A stretch of 23,102 nt of DNA from Candidatus Poseidonia alphae (GTDB taxonomy: Archaea; Thermoplasmatota; Poseidoniia; Poseidoniales; Poseidoniaceae). Below the pieces are notes generated by a model. The model saw only the letters and a list, made by a program, of their open reading frames with translations. It did not search any database and was not told the DNA's origin. The stretch is from the NCBI GenBank assembly GCA_002505405.1, contig DAVD01000014.1, forward strand, positions 8,685-31,786, written 5' to 3'. Each line of letters starts with the position of its first letter. Within the stretch, counting starts at the first letter, position 1. Shown here in pieces: positions 1 through 9,000 of this stretch. Position numbers and translations under genes: made by a program.

Positions 1-853
1 TAGAAATATCGGTGATGCGTTCTGAAATCAGTGGTGAAAAGCAAAACTTGAGCGACGAACGAAGTTCATCCTCATCCAAGCGTTCGTCACCGGCAACACC
101 GTTGCCCCGACCATCGTCAACCCCAAACAAGAGAATGAATCCTTCGTGACAGAGATAGGCAGGGGCGTCGTGCCGCTCAATGAGGGCAGATGACCCGTTG
201 ACGCCAGAACCTCCATCGCTTCCGTCCTGGCCGCTCGTTCCCGCTGCTCCATTGGCTCCATTGCAAATGGTATGAGAACTTTCAAGTTCCTCCTGTTCAA
301 GAATGCCGTTGATGTTCTCATCAATTCCAGTGGTGATGGTAGCCCCACCTTGCAAGCATTCACTGGCTCCAGGAGCAATTTGAGCAGTATTCACGATTGA
401 GGGGGGTGCGGATGCCCCGTCAATCCCTGGGAGTCCTGACGACCCGGAACTTCCTTGGATTCCGTTGCATAAGACGGCCGATGTAGAAACTTCATCCAAG
501 TCCAAGGCCTCGTTTCCGTTGAGGTCAATTCCTGCTTGGAGCTCAGTTCCGCCATCATAGCATACATCTCCGTCTTCGACCTCAAGGCTCTGTACCAACA
601 TCGTTTCTGAAGTCCGTTCATCGTCGAACTGCGAGAGTAAGAATTGGTTGTATCCTGCAAGCCCTAAGGCGGACATGATCAGAACAATATGAAGTACAGT
701 CCACATTTTGTTTTTGGAATCTTGTTCGTTTTCATGATGCCCATCGTGTTGATCTTGTTCTTGATTTCGTGCTCCATGACGTTCTTCTTGACCTTGGGAT
801 TCCATGGAATGGCTATTGCATTCATCCGATTCAAGGTTATTCCCGTTCATCAT
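1..853 (-). CDS. Membrane-anchored Cys/Gly-rich repeat protein (DUF7151-like), 3' end cut by window edge
   Basis: An open frame of 284 codons runs from ATG at 853 to the left edge without a stop. Residues 1-49 are very polar (Asp, Glu, Gln, His, Asn). Residues 50-76 form one hydrophobic membrane segment (begins MWTVLHIVLIMSALG), so the rest should lie outside the cell. Three repeats follow, each starting with Cys, then GG or similar, a D-x-N-x-N or related acidic loop, a Glu-rich turn, and a closing Cys. The first two repeats also carry a short collagen-like Gly/Ser linker (GSSGSSG, GAAGTSG). This matches my memory of the DUF7151 repeat family; the acidic loops suggest calcium binding, which is inference. 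The start could instead be ATG at 706, directly before the membrane helix; neither start has a clear ribosome site. Function unknown; surface role likely. Confidence 0.75.
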   Translation of the reverse strand, partial: MMNGNNLESDECNSHSMESQGQEERHGARNQEQDQHDGHHENEQDSKNKMWTVLHIVLIMSALGLAGYNQFLLSQFDDERTSETMLVQSLEVEDGDVCYDGGTELQAGIDLNGNEALDLDEVSTSAVLCNGIQGSSGSSGLPGIDGASAPPSIVNTAQIAPGASECLQGGATITTGIDENINGILEQEELESSHTICNGANGAAGTSGQDGSDGGSGVNGSSALIERHDAPAYLCHEGFILLFGVDDGRGNGVAGDERLDEDELRSSLKFCFSPLISERITDIS

Positions 854-907
854 TTAGCGAAGCCTATCTTTGCAATGAAGGGGTGAATTGATGAAGCATC
901 GTGTCTT

Positions 908-915
908 GGAGGGAT
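908..915 (+). promoter_or_regulatory. Ribosome binding site of the aconitase X gene
   Basis: GGAGGGAT lies four bases (from its GGAGG core) before ATG 917 and fixes that start. The 63-base divergent gap 854-916 otherwise shows no obvious TATA element on either strand. Confidence 0.55.
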
Positions 916-916
916 T

Positions 917-2695
917 ATGGACATCCCAAAGCGGTTGCTTGGTCAACTGAACGGTGACGAAGGGCCAACTCGGCAAAAAGCCGCTCGACTGGTTCTTGAC
1001 CTCGCTGAAACCGCTAAAGCCGATGGATTTGTTGAAGCAGTACACGCCCACGTTTCAGGCGTTTCAGTGATCACTGGAGGGCACGGCCTTCGTCAATTTC
1101 TGGCTGACCTTTCAGCGAGCAGCGACGGCAAGGTCTCGATTCCAACTACGCTCAATTCAGCAGGCTGCGATCATGAAAAGATGGACGAAATGGACATAGC
1201 ATGGCCAAATTTCCTCGAACAGCAGTTTGAAATCATTCAAGCGTACGAAGAACTTGGAATTCAAGCCACCCTTTCCTGCACGCCATACGACCGCGGAATC
1301 GATGACGGCTCGGGCATTGCTTCTTGGGCGGAATCCAATGCGGTGTGCTTTTCAAACACATGGACGTCGCTCTTGACCAACCGTGAATCCGGTCTTTCTG
1401 CCCTTGCTACTGCATTGACTGGATACGCTCCACGCTGGGGCCTGCATTTGCCCGAACACCGAATGCCGAACATGTTGGTTCATGTTGAGGCGAACCTGTC
1501 GGATTTGTCCGATTGGTCCGTGCTTGGTGATTGGATTGGAAAGCAAGTGCGACCGGAATGGGACATGCCTTTTGGTCCAATGCCTTTGATCACGGGGCTG
1601 CCTTCATTCATCAGTTTCGCCTCCAAGAAAGCCTTGACTGCTGCTGCAGCAAATTACGGCTGTGCGCTTCTTTGGGCCGATGGCCATTCTGCTGAACCTC
1701 CATTGACTCGAACAGAAGACGGATGGAATCCACCTGAGGCAGGTTGGCAGGGAAGGTTGACCTTCACTGAAGAGGACCTTGCAAAGAGGTACGATGAATT
1801 GGCTCCGACTGGACAAGTTGATCTGGTCGTGATTGGGTGTCCACAAGCCAGCCTTGAAGAAATCAGAACAACGGCTTCCGCGGTGCGATCACACATGGAA
1901 ATGGGTAAACGCATCCCTGACCATCGGCTATGGGTGTTTACTTCCGGTGAAAATTATGAACTCGCACGAGCCGACGGTTCCTTGGATTTATTGGAAGATG
2001 CGGGAGCTTTGATTCTCAAAGATACATGCCCTGAAGTAACACCTTACAATCGGGCCAAATACAACCACTTGCTCACCAACTCACTGAAGGCTGAGCATTA
2101 CCTCACGAGTGGGCTCAACCGTTTGCCCACCAGCGTTATGCCCATTCAAGCATGTGTTTTACACGCCTTTGACCCAACACTCAGTGCTGGAGAGCGCCCA
2201 ACGCTTCAGGCAAAAGCACAGCCTCAACATGCGAGCAACAAGACCCATCGGGCCGGTGAAGCGTGTCTTTTGGGTGAGGGATTGAACTCCCAAGATGATT
2301 TCGTCGTCAAAGGACCTGCAATGGTCAGTGATGTACCCATCACCTACCTTGGTTATGTCAACCGAGATACGGGTGTCATTGAGGAAACCGGACATCCACT
2401 GGACGGCCAAGCGATCGAAGACACGATTTTGATTTATCCCAAAGGGTCAGGCTCAACCGTCGCTCCCTATGTGTTGATGGGGCTTCTCTACACGGGCAAG
2501 GGGCCCAAAGGAATTGTCAATAGAGACGTGTGTGCATTAACGCTCCCAGCCTGTTCATTGCTGAACCTTCCTTACGGTCATGGATTTGATGAGGATCCAT
2601 GCTTGGCGATTAACAATGGTGATTTGGTTGAACTACGAAGAAGCGGCTCAACCGTGACCCTGACGGTCCTTGAGCGAGCAAAGGTGGACTCATGA
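917..2695 (+). CDS. Aconitase X, fused large and small subunits; candidate mevalonate-5-phosphate dehydratase
   Basis: This 592-residue protein has the AcnX large-subunit (DUF521) layout at about residues 1-430 and a DUF126 swivelling domain at about 450-575. Visible family motifs are CTPYDRG (Cys121), WAESNAV (137-143), TNRE, GCPQASLEEI (Cys308) and DTCPEVTPYN (Cys371). The three cysteines are the expected iron-sulfur cluster ligands. In the small domain, GSGST (510-514) holds the expected catalytic Ser. AcnX enzymes are hydro-lyases. In archaea such as Aeropyrum the family enzyme dehydrates mevalonate 5-phosphate in isoprenoid synthesis; other members act on hydroxyproline. The lipid role here is inferred from the archaeal host. 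Archaeal versions usually have two separate subunits, so the fusion is notable. The downstream epimerase overlaps by four bases (ATGA), indicating an operon. Confidence 0.88.
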   Translation: MDIPKRLLGQLNGDEGPTRQKAARLVLDLAETAKADGFVEAVHAHVSGVSVITGGHGLRQFLADLSASSDGKVSIPTTLNSAGCDHEKMDEMDIAWPNFLEQQFEIIQAYEELGIQATLSCTPYDRGIDDGSGIASWAESNAVCFSNTWTSLLTNRESGLSALATALTGYAPRWGLHLPEHRMPNMLVHVEANLSDLSDWSVLGDWIGKQVRPEWDMPFGPMPLITGLPSFISFASKKALTAAAANYGCALLWADGHSAEPPLTRTEDGWNPPEAGWQGRLTFTEEDLAKRYDELAPTGQVDLVVIGCPQASLEEIRTTASAVRSHMEMGKRIPDHRLWVFTSGENYELARADGSLDLLEDAGALILKDTCPEVTPYNRAKYNHLLTNSLKAEHYLTSGLNRLPTSVMPIQACVLHAFDPTLSAGERPTLQAKAQPQHASNKTHRAGEACLLGEGLNSQDDFVVKGPAMVSDVPITYLGYVNRDTGVIEETGHPLDGQAIEDTILIYPKGSGSTVAPYVLMGLLYTGKGPKGIVNRDVCALTLPACSLLNLPYGHGFDEDPCLAINNGDLVELRRSGSTVTLTVLERAKVDS

Positions 2696-3681
2696 CGAAA
2701 CGTATTCTGGTGACAGGGGCTGCGGGTTTCATTGGTTCTTCCTTGTGTGAACGCTTGGTCCACGACGGGCATCGTGTTGTTGCCGTAGACAACTTATTTC
2801 GAGGCCGTCGTGAACATCTCAGCGCCCTTGAAGAGGTTCACGACTTCTATTTTATTGAAGGAGATGTCCGTGAAGAATCTGTTCTGAATGCCTGTGAGGC
2901 TATCTTTGGGGGTTTTGATCTCGTTCATCATCTTGCAGCAATCAACGGGACGCGTTGGTTTCACGAGGCTGCGAGGGACGTCATTGACGTGAACATCAAT
3001 GCAACACTTTCCACGCTCGCTGCGGCTGAACGCTGGAATGCGAGGTATGTGTTCGCATCTTCCCCTGAGGCCTTTGGAGAAGAGGAAGTCATGCCGCTAA
3101 GCGAGAGAACATCAACGACCTTCCCATCAGCACAAGAACACCAACGGCATTCCTATGGTGGGAGCAAATATCTTGGAGAAGTGGCCCTGCAACATGCTGT
3201 TGGTGCGGGCCTTGATGCCCGAATTGTCCGCCCATTCAATGCCTATGGGTCGAGACTACTCGGTGACGCCTATGGCCAAGTCATCGGAATGATGTTCCAA
3301 GCAGTGAAATTGAAACAAGCCGTTCAAATCCACGGTGACGGTTCTCAAACACGCTGTTTCACTCACATTGATGACGTTGTGAACGGCTTCATTCTTGCTG
3401 GGGAATTGGATGTTGGCCTTCTTCACGGCCAACCATTGGCGGGTTGCTCGTTTAACATTGGGAGCACTGAGGAAATCAGTATCGCAGAATTAGCTCGTTG
3501 CATCAAAGCCGCCGTTGATGATGCTGGCATAGAGGTCATCCATTCCGAAGGCTATTACGGCGATTCAAAGCGACGGGTCCCGGATTGCACTGCAGCCGAA
3601 CAGTTGCTTGGTTGGCATTGCACGACAAAATTAGGGCCTGGCCTGAAGCGGGTTTGGCGGGAACTCGACGTTCAGCCGTAA
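2692..3681 (+). CDS. NAD-dependent nucleotide-sugar epimerase/dehydratase (extended SDR)
   Basis: The 329-residue protein is a typical extended short-chain dehydrogenase. Its N-terminal Rossmann motif is GAAGFIG (9-15), binding NAD, followed by the VVAVDNLFRG strand and turn after which the adenosine ribose is bound. The catalytic region shows SSPEAFG (123-129) and YGGSK, with Tyr155 and Lys159. RPFNAYG and the later GDGSQTRCFTHIDDV stretch resemble UDP-glucose 4-epimerases and related dehydratases. It probably changes a nucleotide sugar for surface glycans or lipid headgroups; the exact substrate cannot be read. The ATG overlaps the aconitase X stop by four bases and AGGTGG lies just upstream, so the two are translationally coupled. 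Its 3' end overlaps the convergent gene by ten bases. Confidence 0.88.
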   Translation: MTKRILVTGAAGFIGSSLCERLVHDGHRVVAVDNLFRGRREHLSALEEVHDFYFIEGDVREESVLNACEAIFGGFDLVHHLAAINGTRWFHEAARDVIDVNINATLSTLAAAERWNARYVFASSPEAFGEEEVMPLSERTSTTFPSAQEHQRHSYGGSKYLGEVALQHAVGAGLDARIVRPFNAYGSRLLGDAYGQVIGMMFQAVKLKQAVQIHGDGSQTRCFTHIDDVVNGFILAGELDVGLLHGQPLAGCSFNIGSTEEISIAELARCIKAAVDDAGIEVIHSEGYYGDSKRRVPDCTAAEQLLGWHCTTKLGPGLKRVWRELDVQP

Positions 3682-4475
3682 TGCTTGGTGACCCGTTTTG
3701 TCCATCCGGTTGGGGCGGGCGTCATGTCGTCCCTTCCATGCTGGCAGAGAACCGCTAATCCTCCTGCCGGTGCAGTTGTTGAGGAAAACCAGACAGCCGT
3801 GACGCGCATGACCGCTATTCTCGCCACGGCGCCGGGAAGCTCGTGTTCCTCCACGTATTCGGCTTCAATCGCTGCGATACCTTCCGATAACAAGAGGGGT
3901 TGTGAATCAACGGTTTCAAGAGCGTCGAAGAGCAGCCCTTCATCCTCTCCCGGTGGGAGTGGCGTTGCGGTCTCATCAACCAGTTCGACACCTCTTTGGG
4001 TGGCTGGCATCAAATTGAGTAGAATTCGCCCTGTCGAGCGCATGTTGGCCAGCGTATCACGGTGACGTCCGTCTTTGTGGACCGAAAAAGAAGCCGTGAG
4101 ATAAGGGGGTGCGGTTGAAACGGCCATGACCGATGAAAGGGGCGCGAAATTGCGAATTCCATTCGAATCAAGGGTTCCCGCGACCACAACAGGTCGTGGT
4201 GAAAGCACATTGTTCAGCCATGTACTGCGTTCAACATGCGTCATCGCATCGACATCAAGACGATTTAGAGGCTGGCTGTGTTGGTTGTTTTCTTCAAACC
4301 AACGGTTGAGGGTTCCGTCTGCAATTTCCTCAATGGCGTGCTGATTGAATTCAACATAGGCTTCCCATCGAGGGATTTCTTCATCTTCTCCTCGTTCTTT
4401 TTTCCTCGCAATGGATGCTCTGGCATAAGTATTGCAGCGTTCCAAAAATGCCGTGATAATTGATTTTTCATCCAT
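3672..4475 (-). CDS. Flavin reductase-like FMN-binding split-barrel protein with N-terminal extension
   Basis: Of 267 residues, about 89-260 fit the flavin reductase-like domain: LSPRPVVVAGTLDSNG, then NFAPLSSVMAVSTAPPYLTASF, here read as the FMN-binding strand region. Such proteins bind FMN and act as flavin reductases or as oxidoreductases of unknown substrate. Residues 1-88 are an extra mostly helical, charged region that I do not recognise; it includes PRWEAYVEFNQHAIEE. The ATG directly follows the TAA of the upstream acyltransferase gene (TAAATG), so it is read from the same transcript as that gene and the peroxiredoxin. It converges with the sugar epimerase and the two coding regions overlap by ten bases. 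Domain call good, substrate unknown. Confidence 0.78.
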   Translation of the reverse strand: MDEKSIITAFLERCNTYARASIARKKERGEDEEIPRWEAYVEFNQHAIEEIADGTLNRWFEENNQHSQPLNRLDVDAMTHVERSTWLNNVLSPRPVVVAGTLDSNGIRNFAPLSSVMAVSTAPPYLTASFSVHKDGRHRDTLANMRSTGRILLNLMPATQRGVELVDETATPLPPGEDEGLLFDALETVDSQPLLLSEGIAAIEAEYVEEHELPGAVARIAVMRVTAVWFSSTTAPAGGLAVLCQHGRDDMTPAPTGWTKRVTKHYG

Positions 4476-4955
4476 TTAAATCGCCTCTTGTTTATCGTTG
4501 TACTCTTGTCGAGTCATCAGGAATGAAGCTGGGTTTCCGGCCCATACTTCGCCTGCTGGAAGATCTTTGGTAAGAACCGAACCAGCACCAAGAACACTTC
4601 CTTCACCAATATGGCAGCCGGCAATGACCGTGGCATTTCCTCCAAGGACTGCATGTTCAGCGATGCGAATTGGAGCCCATTTGGTCGAGTCGCCAGAAGG
4701 CGGGTATCGGTCATTGAGCAAGGTGGCGTTTGGCCCCACAAATACATTGTTTCCCAAAACAGATCGGTCAGCAATGTATGCAGATCCTTGGATTTTGCAA
4801 TTTTCACCAAGGTTGACATGCTGGCCTACGTGGGCCAAAGCACCGATGGAAGTGTTTGCCCCAACGGTTGTCCCTGTTCCAATATGACACGGCCACCAGG
4901 CAACGGAACCGTGTCCAAGGTCGATGCGTTCTCCAGTAAGTGGGTGTTGCGACAT
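4476..4955 (-). CDS. Hexapeptide-repeat (left-handed beta-helix) acyltransferase, probably sugar N- or O-acetyltransferase
   Basis: The 159-residue protein is almost wholly made of hexapeptide turns, such as IGTGTTVGANTSIG, LGENCKI and IGEGSVLGAGSVLT, that build a left-handed beta-helix. A loop near residues 80-90 (LLNDRYPPSGDST) and the C-terminal VWAGNPASF are typical of WbpD/WlbB-like acetyltransferases that act on UDP-amino sugars using acetyl-CoA. The protein would act as a trimer in the cytoplasm. The start has an upstream GAGGCGAT site that begins within the TGA stop of the peroxiredoxin gene, nine bases before the ATG. It may share a surface-glycan pathway with the nearby sugar epimerase; that link is inference from proximity only. 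Confidence 0.85.
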   Translation of the reverse strand: MSQHPLTGERIDLGHGSVAWWPCHIGTGTTVGANTSIGALAHVGQHVNLGENCKIQGSAYIADRSVLGNNVFVGPNATLLNDRYPPSGDSTKWAPIRIAEHAVLGGNATVIAGCHIGEGSVLGAGSVLTKDLPAGEVWAGNPASFLMTRQEYNDKQEAI

Positions 4956-4964
4956 AAAATCGCC

Positions 4965-5462
4965 TCAATCGTTGAGGGATAACTCACGCATGAGCATGTC
5001 CACGTGTCCTTTGGCTTTCACGTTGTATCTGCACCAAGTTAGAGCCCCATCCGAGTTAATGACAAATGTTGAACGAGCACAACCCATGTATTCTCTACCG
5101 TAGTTTTTCTTGAGGCGCCACGTGCCGAAGGCATGATGAAGAGCAAGGTCTTCATCAACGAGAAGCGGGAAGTTCAGCTCCTGCTTCTCCACGAACCGGC
5201 CATGGGATGCTGATGAATCCTTAGAAACTCCAAGAACGATATAACCCTCGGTCACGAATCGAGCCATGTTGTCACGAAAATCACAGGCTTGAGTGGTGCA
5301 ACCGGGGGTAGAATCCTTTGGATAAAAATAGAGAATGACCTGCTTACCTTGCGCCATGTATTCGCTTAATTTGTGCACCTTGCCATCTTGGTCCGTTACG
5401 CTAAAGTCAGGGGATTGTTCACCAGGGGAAAGGGATACGGTGTCGCTCATGGTAAAAGGCAA
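4965..5462 (-). CDS. bcp: Peroxiredoxin, Bcp/PrxQ type thiol peroxidase
   Basis: The protein reduces hydrogen peroxide and organic peroxides with thioredoxin as donor. It shows the PrxQ signature YPKDSTPGCTTQACDFRD, with peroxidatic Cys55 and resolving Cys60 four residues apart (55-x4-60), and the later GVSKDSSASH and RSTFVIN segments. Length is normal for the family. A strong AGGAGGAT site (5476-5469) sits six bases before a TTG at 5462, favouring that start; ATG at 5450 (MSDTVSL) is the alternative and would give 161 residues. It is first in a three-gene minus-strand operon with the acyltransferase and the flavin reductase-like gene, which suggests a redox theme for two of the three. Confidence 0.9.
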   Translation of the reverse strand: MPFTMSDTVSLSPGEQSPDFSVTDQDGKVHKLSEYMAQGKQVILYFYPKDSTPGCTTQACDFRDNMARFVTEGYIVLGVSKDSSASHGRFVEKQELNFPLLVDEDLALHHAFGTWRLKKNYGREYMGCARSTFVINSDGALTWCRYNVKAKGHVDMLMRELSLND

Positions 5463-5468
5463 GGGTCC

Positions 5469-5476
5469 ATCCTCCT
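5469..5476 (-). promoter_or_regulatory. Strong ribosome binding site of the peroxiredoxin gene
   Basis: On the minus strand the site reads AGGAGGAT. It leaves six bases to TTG 5462 and eighteen to ATG 5450, so it argues for the TTG start. Confidence 0.5.
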
Positions 5477-5504
5477 AAACCCATTGCATCTCGTTTTGTC
5501 CCGA

Positions 5505-5540
5505 GGGGTGAGGGAATTGGTCCTCAGTTGCCCCTTTTTT
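5505..5540. other. GC-rich inverted repeat followed by six T on the plus strand
   Basis: On the plus strand, GGGG-TGAGG (5505-5513) can pair with CCTCA (5522-5526) and CCCC (5531-5534) around an eight-base loop with a four-base bulge. TTTTTT follows at 5535-5540. It lies in the divergent gap between the peroxiredoxin gene and the 5578 gene. On the plus strand it looks like a terminator; on the minus strand it would be a leader hairpin for the peroxiredoxin transcript. The gap is otherwise free of genes. Confidence 0.35.
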
Positions 5541-5552
5541 AGATTATGCAGG

Positions 5553-5563
5553 TTGAATAAAAA
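5553..5563 (+). promoter_or_regulatory. Possible TATA box for the 5578 operon
   Basis: TTGAATAAAAA is centred about 20-25 bases before ATG 5578. This would place transcription start at or very near the start codon, as in leaderless archaeal mRNAs. No Shine-Dalgarno site is seen before 5578, which fits a leaderless message. Confidence 0.35.
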
Positions 5564-5577
5564 CCCACCCAGCGTGA

Positions 5578-6069
5578 ATGAAATCACTGTTTCGGACCGA
5601 TTCTTTCAATAACCGGCGGGCTACAGTCCAAGCCATGGTCGGCTCACGTATGTCTCGCAAGGCACGCCGCCATTTTAAGAAAATTCAGCGTGCTACGACC
5701 AAGTTCATGCTTCAGGAAGTAGCCAGTGCAATTCAAACTGACCTTGACAAGCGTCATCTTTCCTATGATGAAGCGCTTATGCTCGGCAATCTTATCCAAA
5801 ATCGAGCTGACCAGGTGCCCGGAGATGGTATCGTCTACGCCATATCGGACCGAGATGCCTATCGGCGAACGTTGGAACTGTATCTAAGGGACGCCCTTCT
5901 CACCCGAACAGAACAATTGTTACTTTGGGAGGAGCGGCGTCGATTGGGAATCAGTGAAGACGAGCACGAGCACCTCCTCACTCAACTTTTGTCCCAATGG
6001 AAGCGCCAAGGCAAGAACGTCACCATCGATCGCTTCGTCAAACCGAGTGGAGGTGCGGGCAATGTCTAA
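5578..6069 (+). CDS. Conserved-looking hypothetical helical protein, first gene of the surface-protein cassette
   Basis: I do not recognise this 163-residue protein. It has no signal peptide or membrane segment. The region from Met25 on is very basic (MSRKARRHFKKIQRATTKF), then strongly helical with LSYDEALMLGNLIQNRAD and a Leu/Arg/Glu-rich stretch (TRTEQLLLWEERRRLGISED). It should be cytoplasmic. The first ATG at 5578 has a TATA-like element at leaderless distance; ATG at 5635 or 5650 would drop the first 19 or 24 residues and has no clear ribosome site either. The last eight bases overlap the start of the giant Ig-repeat gene (ATGTCTAA), so the two are translationally coupled and may work together. 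Confidence 0.7.
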   Translation: MKSLFRTDSFNNRRATVQAMVGSRMSRKARRHFKKIQRATTKFMLQEVASAIQTDLDKRHLSYDEALMLGNLIQNRADQVPGDGIVYAISDRDAYRRTLELYLRDALLTRTEQLLLWEERRRLGISEDEHEHLLTQLLSQWKRQGKNVTIDRFVKPSGGAGNV

Positions 6070-9000
6070 TCGCACCTCCCCGCTTTTCTTAGTGGGGTTG
6101 CTTCTCTTTACGAGCCTTGCACCGCTCACTATGGCTGATGAAGGCGCTCGTTCGTCTCCGGATTTCATCGTCACTTCATTCACTCTCGATGATGCAGGCT
6201 CCATCATTGATGGAGGCTCTGTGGTTGCAGAAGCTGCTACGCATATCGTTCGAATACAAGTTCAAAACATAGGTCTCGCCGCCGGCCAAGCATCTCTCGC
6301 CCTTTACCATCAAGGCACATCGACCTCAGGAGAAACTGTAATCGACAGTACTGATTTGGGCGTCATCAACGCTGGTTCCAGCAGCAATGTCATCGTCTTT
6401 GCTTGGGCAGCAACCCTCGGCCCTGACCAAATACTGAAGGCTAAAGTCTCGTCATCTACGGATATTAACAATGTAAACGATGAAGAACAGTTGCTCGTTG
6501 ATGTGACGACCGATCAGGCGGCATCGGTGCCGAGCATCATCGACATACCAGAACCTGCGGTTGGCCAAACAAGCGTCGTTTGGTCCAAATCCATTCATGA
6601 TTTCAACATCAACGTCCGCAATGACGGGGTGAAGAATTTCTCGGCCTCTTACGATCTCGTATTCACCGACCCCTCAAATCCGGGCAACACCTTCACAGAA
6701 ACATCCGCCACGGTTCCAATCGTGAGGCCCGGGTCTTTGTACGACGGCGGAGCCACCCCTTCAATCGTCTCTCTCAATTTTGATGCTACGGCCCGCACGG
6801 GGGAATGGGCGGTCGTCGGCACGATGACTGCAACCGGTATTGGTTGGAGTCAACAGGTACAATTCCTGGACTTTACGGTTGTATTTTCAAATTTCAACGC
6901 TGAAGTCACTGCGGCTCAGGACAGAAGCGTTGAGCCCGGCCAAGGAACTACGCTCACCTATCTGGTCAAGAACGTTGGACTGCTAAGCGATGACTATTCA
7001 ATTGGCTTGACTTCTGCAAGTGGATGGGTGGATGCAACCGCAACTCCCGGAAGTACTGCGACGATTTCACCTGGCGTGACAACCTCCGTTCTCGTACAAG
7101 TTGATGTGCCCAATACAGCACTTCGAACGGATTCGGACCTCGTTACCCTTACCCTCACATCAACAGGTAGCAGTTTCGTGTACACCATGCAAACCACCGT
7201 ATTGGCGGGGGAGTCGTACGACGTCACTGTAACCATGCCTCCAGCAACCGTTATGCTGGTGCCCGGTGATGAATCACCGATTCTCTTTGATGTAACAAAC
7301 GATGGGAATTCGCCGAGTTCATTCGCGCTCACTGCGGGGCTCACCACAAACGCCATCGGGTGGGACTTGGAATTCACCCACCCCGTCACGGGTGTACTGC
7401 AGGCAGGGGAGACCGTCAGCGTGTCGCTTGGCGTGACTCCACCGACCATCAAGAATCCACTTGTTTCATCTGAACACAATCGCGCTGGAGATTCCATGGG
7501 AGTCTACGTGCAGGCCCAATCCGTTTTGGGCGGGCTTCCTGGCATGGGTTCAACGCCAATCGAAATACGCCCGGTCATCATCGTCGACCCTGGCCTCCCA
7601 TCTGAGGCCATTGACATGACCGTTGAACAGGTCCTGGCAGCACGTGCCGGAACCGGTTTAGAAGAAATCCTTGATCTTGAGGTCGAGGTCCGTCATAACC
7701 TTGTGAGCGAATTGACTGAAGAAGTAGATGCGACCCTTTCCCTTGGAACTTCAGTGTTCACATCGGATTCTTCAGGAGGCTTCGACGAAGCCTCACGATG
7801 GGCCATCGGTCTCACGCCCACTTCCTTCCCGACCATGTCTCTTGGAGATACAGAATTGTCTAAATTAACCATTCAGGGGCCAGCCGATGATTACCCCGTG
7901 TCGGGGCAACTCTCCATCCCGATCACCGCCACCCCCACATTAGGAGCCGTCCATCAAGGTTCAAACGTCATCCCTTCAGCCATCACTCAGACGCTTCTCC
8001 TCAATGTCCCTCCAGTGCTCGGCGCAGAGGGATATTCAGGCGGCCCGTTGGATGCCGTGGTTGGCGAAATGACCGAGTTTCCCCTTAGCCTTAGCAACTC
8101 GGGGAACAACATGACCTCCTATCGCTTGGTCATGGAAGATACTTTGCCGGAAAATTGGGTCGCTTCGTTTTCGTCAACAACGGCCCTCGTTTCGACCACG
8201 CTCGTTGATGTTCCAGCGAACGTTGCTGATTATCCGACTCTAGGAGACTCCCATATCAGCGACTACACTGTCGTCGTAACAACCGACCAATTTGCGCCTG
8301 CTCAAAGCATAGAGAATCTTAGAATCCGGGTCGAAGAACTTGGAACTGGGACGGTCATCACCCATTACGACCTGCCGATTCGGGTCGGCGAAAAGGTCAA
8401 CGCAGACCTCAGTCCTGCGACCCAAGAGGTCAACCTTACCGCTGGAGAATCCCTCACAACGAGAATTACAGTGAACAATGTAGGCAATACTCCTGCGGAT
8501 TTCTTGGTTTGGATTGATGATACAGATGCTGGTGAGATTTCCTTCACAATGGAGACTCCTGCTACCCTTTCAATTGGAGCAGGATATGCGGAAACCATCA
8601 AGATTCGCCTGACCCCATCCGATGACGCACGAGCCGATGAGGAATACAAAGCGATCGTATGGGTCTCAAACCCCGAATCCGACCTTCTCGTATCCGCTGA
8701 AATTATTGGAAACATGGGCGAAAGCCACGGAATGGCGATTTCGACGGTGGAAACCATGGGTGTTATCCCCGGGAAAGTGGAAACCGTAGACTTTGAAATT
8801 ACAAATAACGGAAACCTCGATGAGGATGTTATTGTTGAAACCAAGGTGAACGGCGATTGGGTCGTTACCGATGCAAACTTTTCACTTAGCCTTGAAATTG
8901 ACGAACTTTATCAGGGCACTCTTGACATTACAGTCCCTTCAGTTGGAGGAGATGATCAGTTGACTAACGGCGCTATCTACCCAGTGACCATTCGTGTCCT

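Noticed and set aside
28..660. Two short minus-strand frames (28-378 and 391-660)
   Set aside because: They overlap the long open minus frame in another phase, which carries the clear Cys/Gly repeat pattern and a membrane helix.
689..886. 65-residue very hydrophobic plus-strand reading frame
   Set aside because: It is the mirror of the polar Asp/Glu/Gln/His tail of the minus-strand repeat protein; antisense of such codons is hydrophobic by default. No ribosome site.
5954..6061. N-terminal extension of the giant protein from ATG 5954
   Set aside because: It would bury the signal peptide behind 36 polar residues that are out-of-frame reading of the upstream gene.
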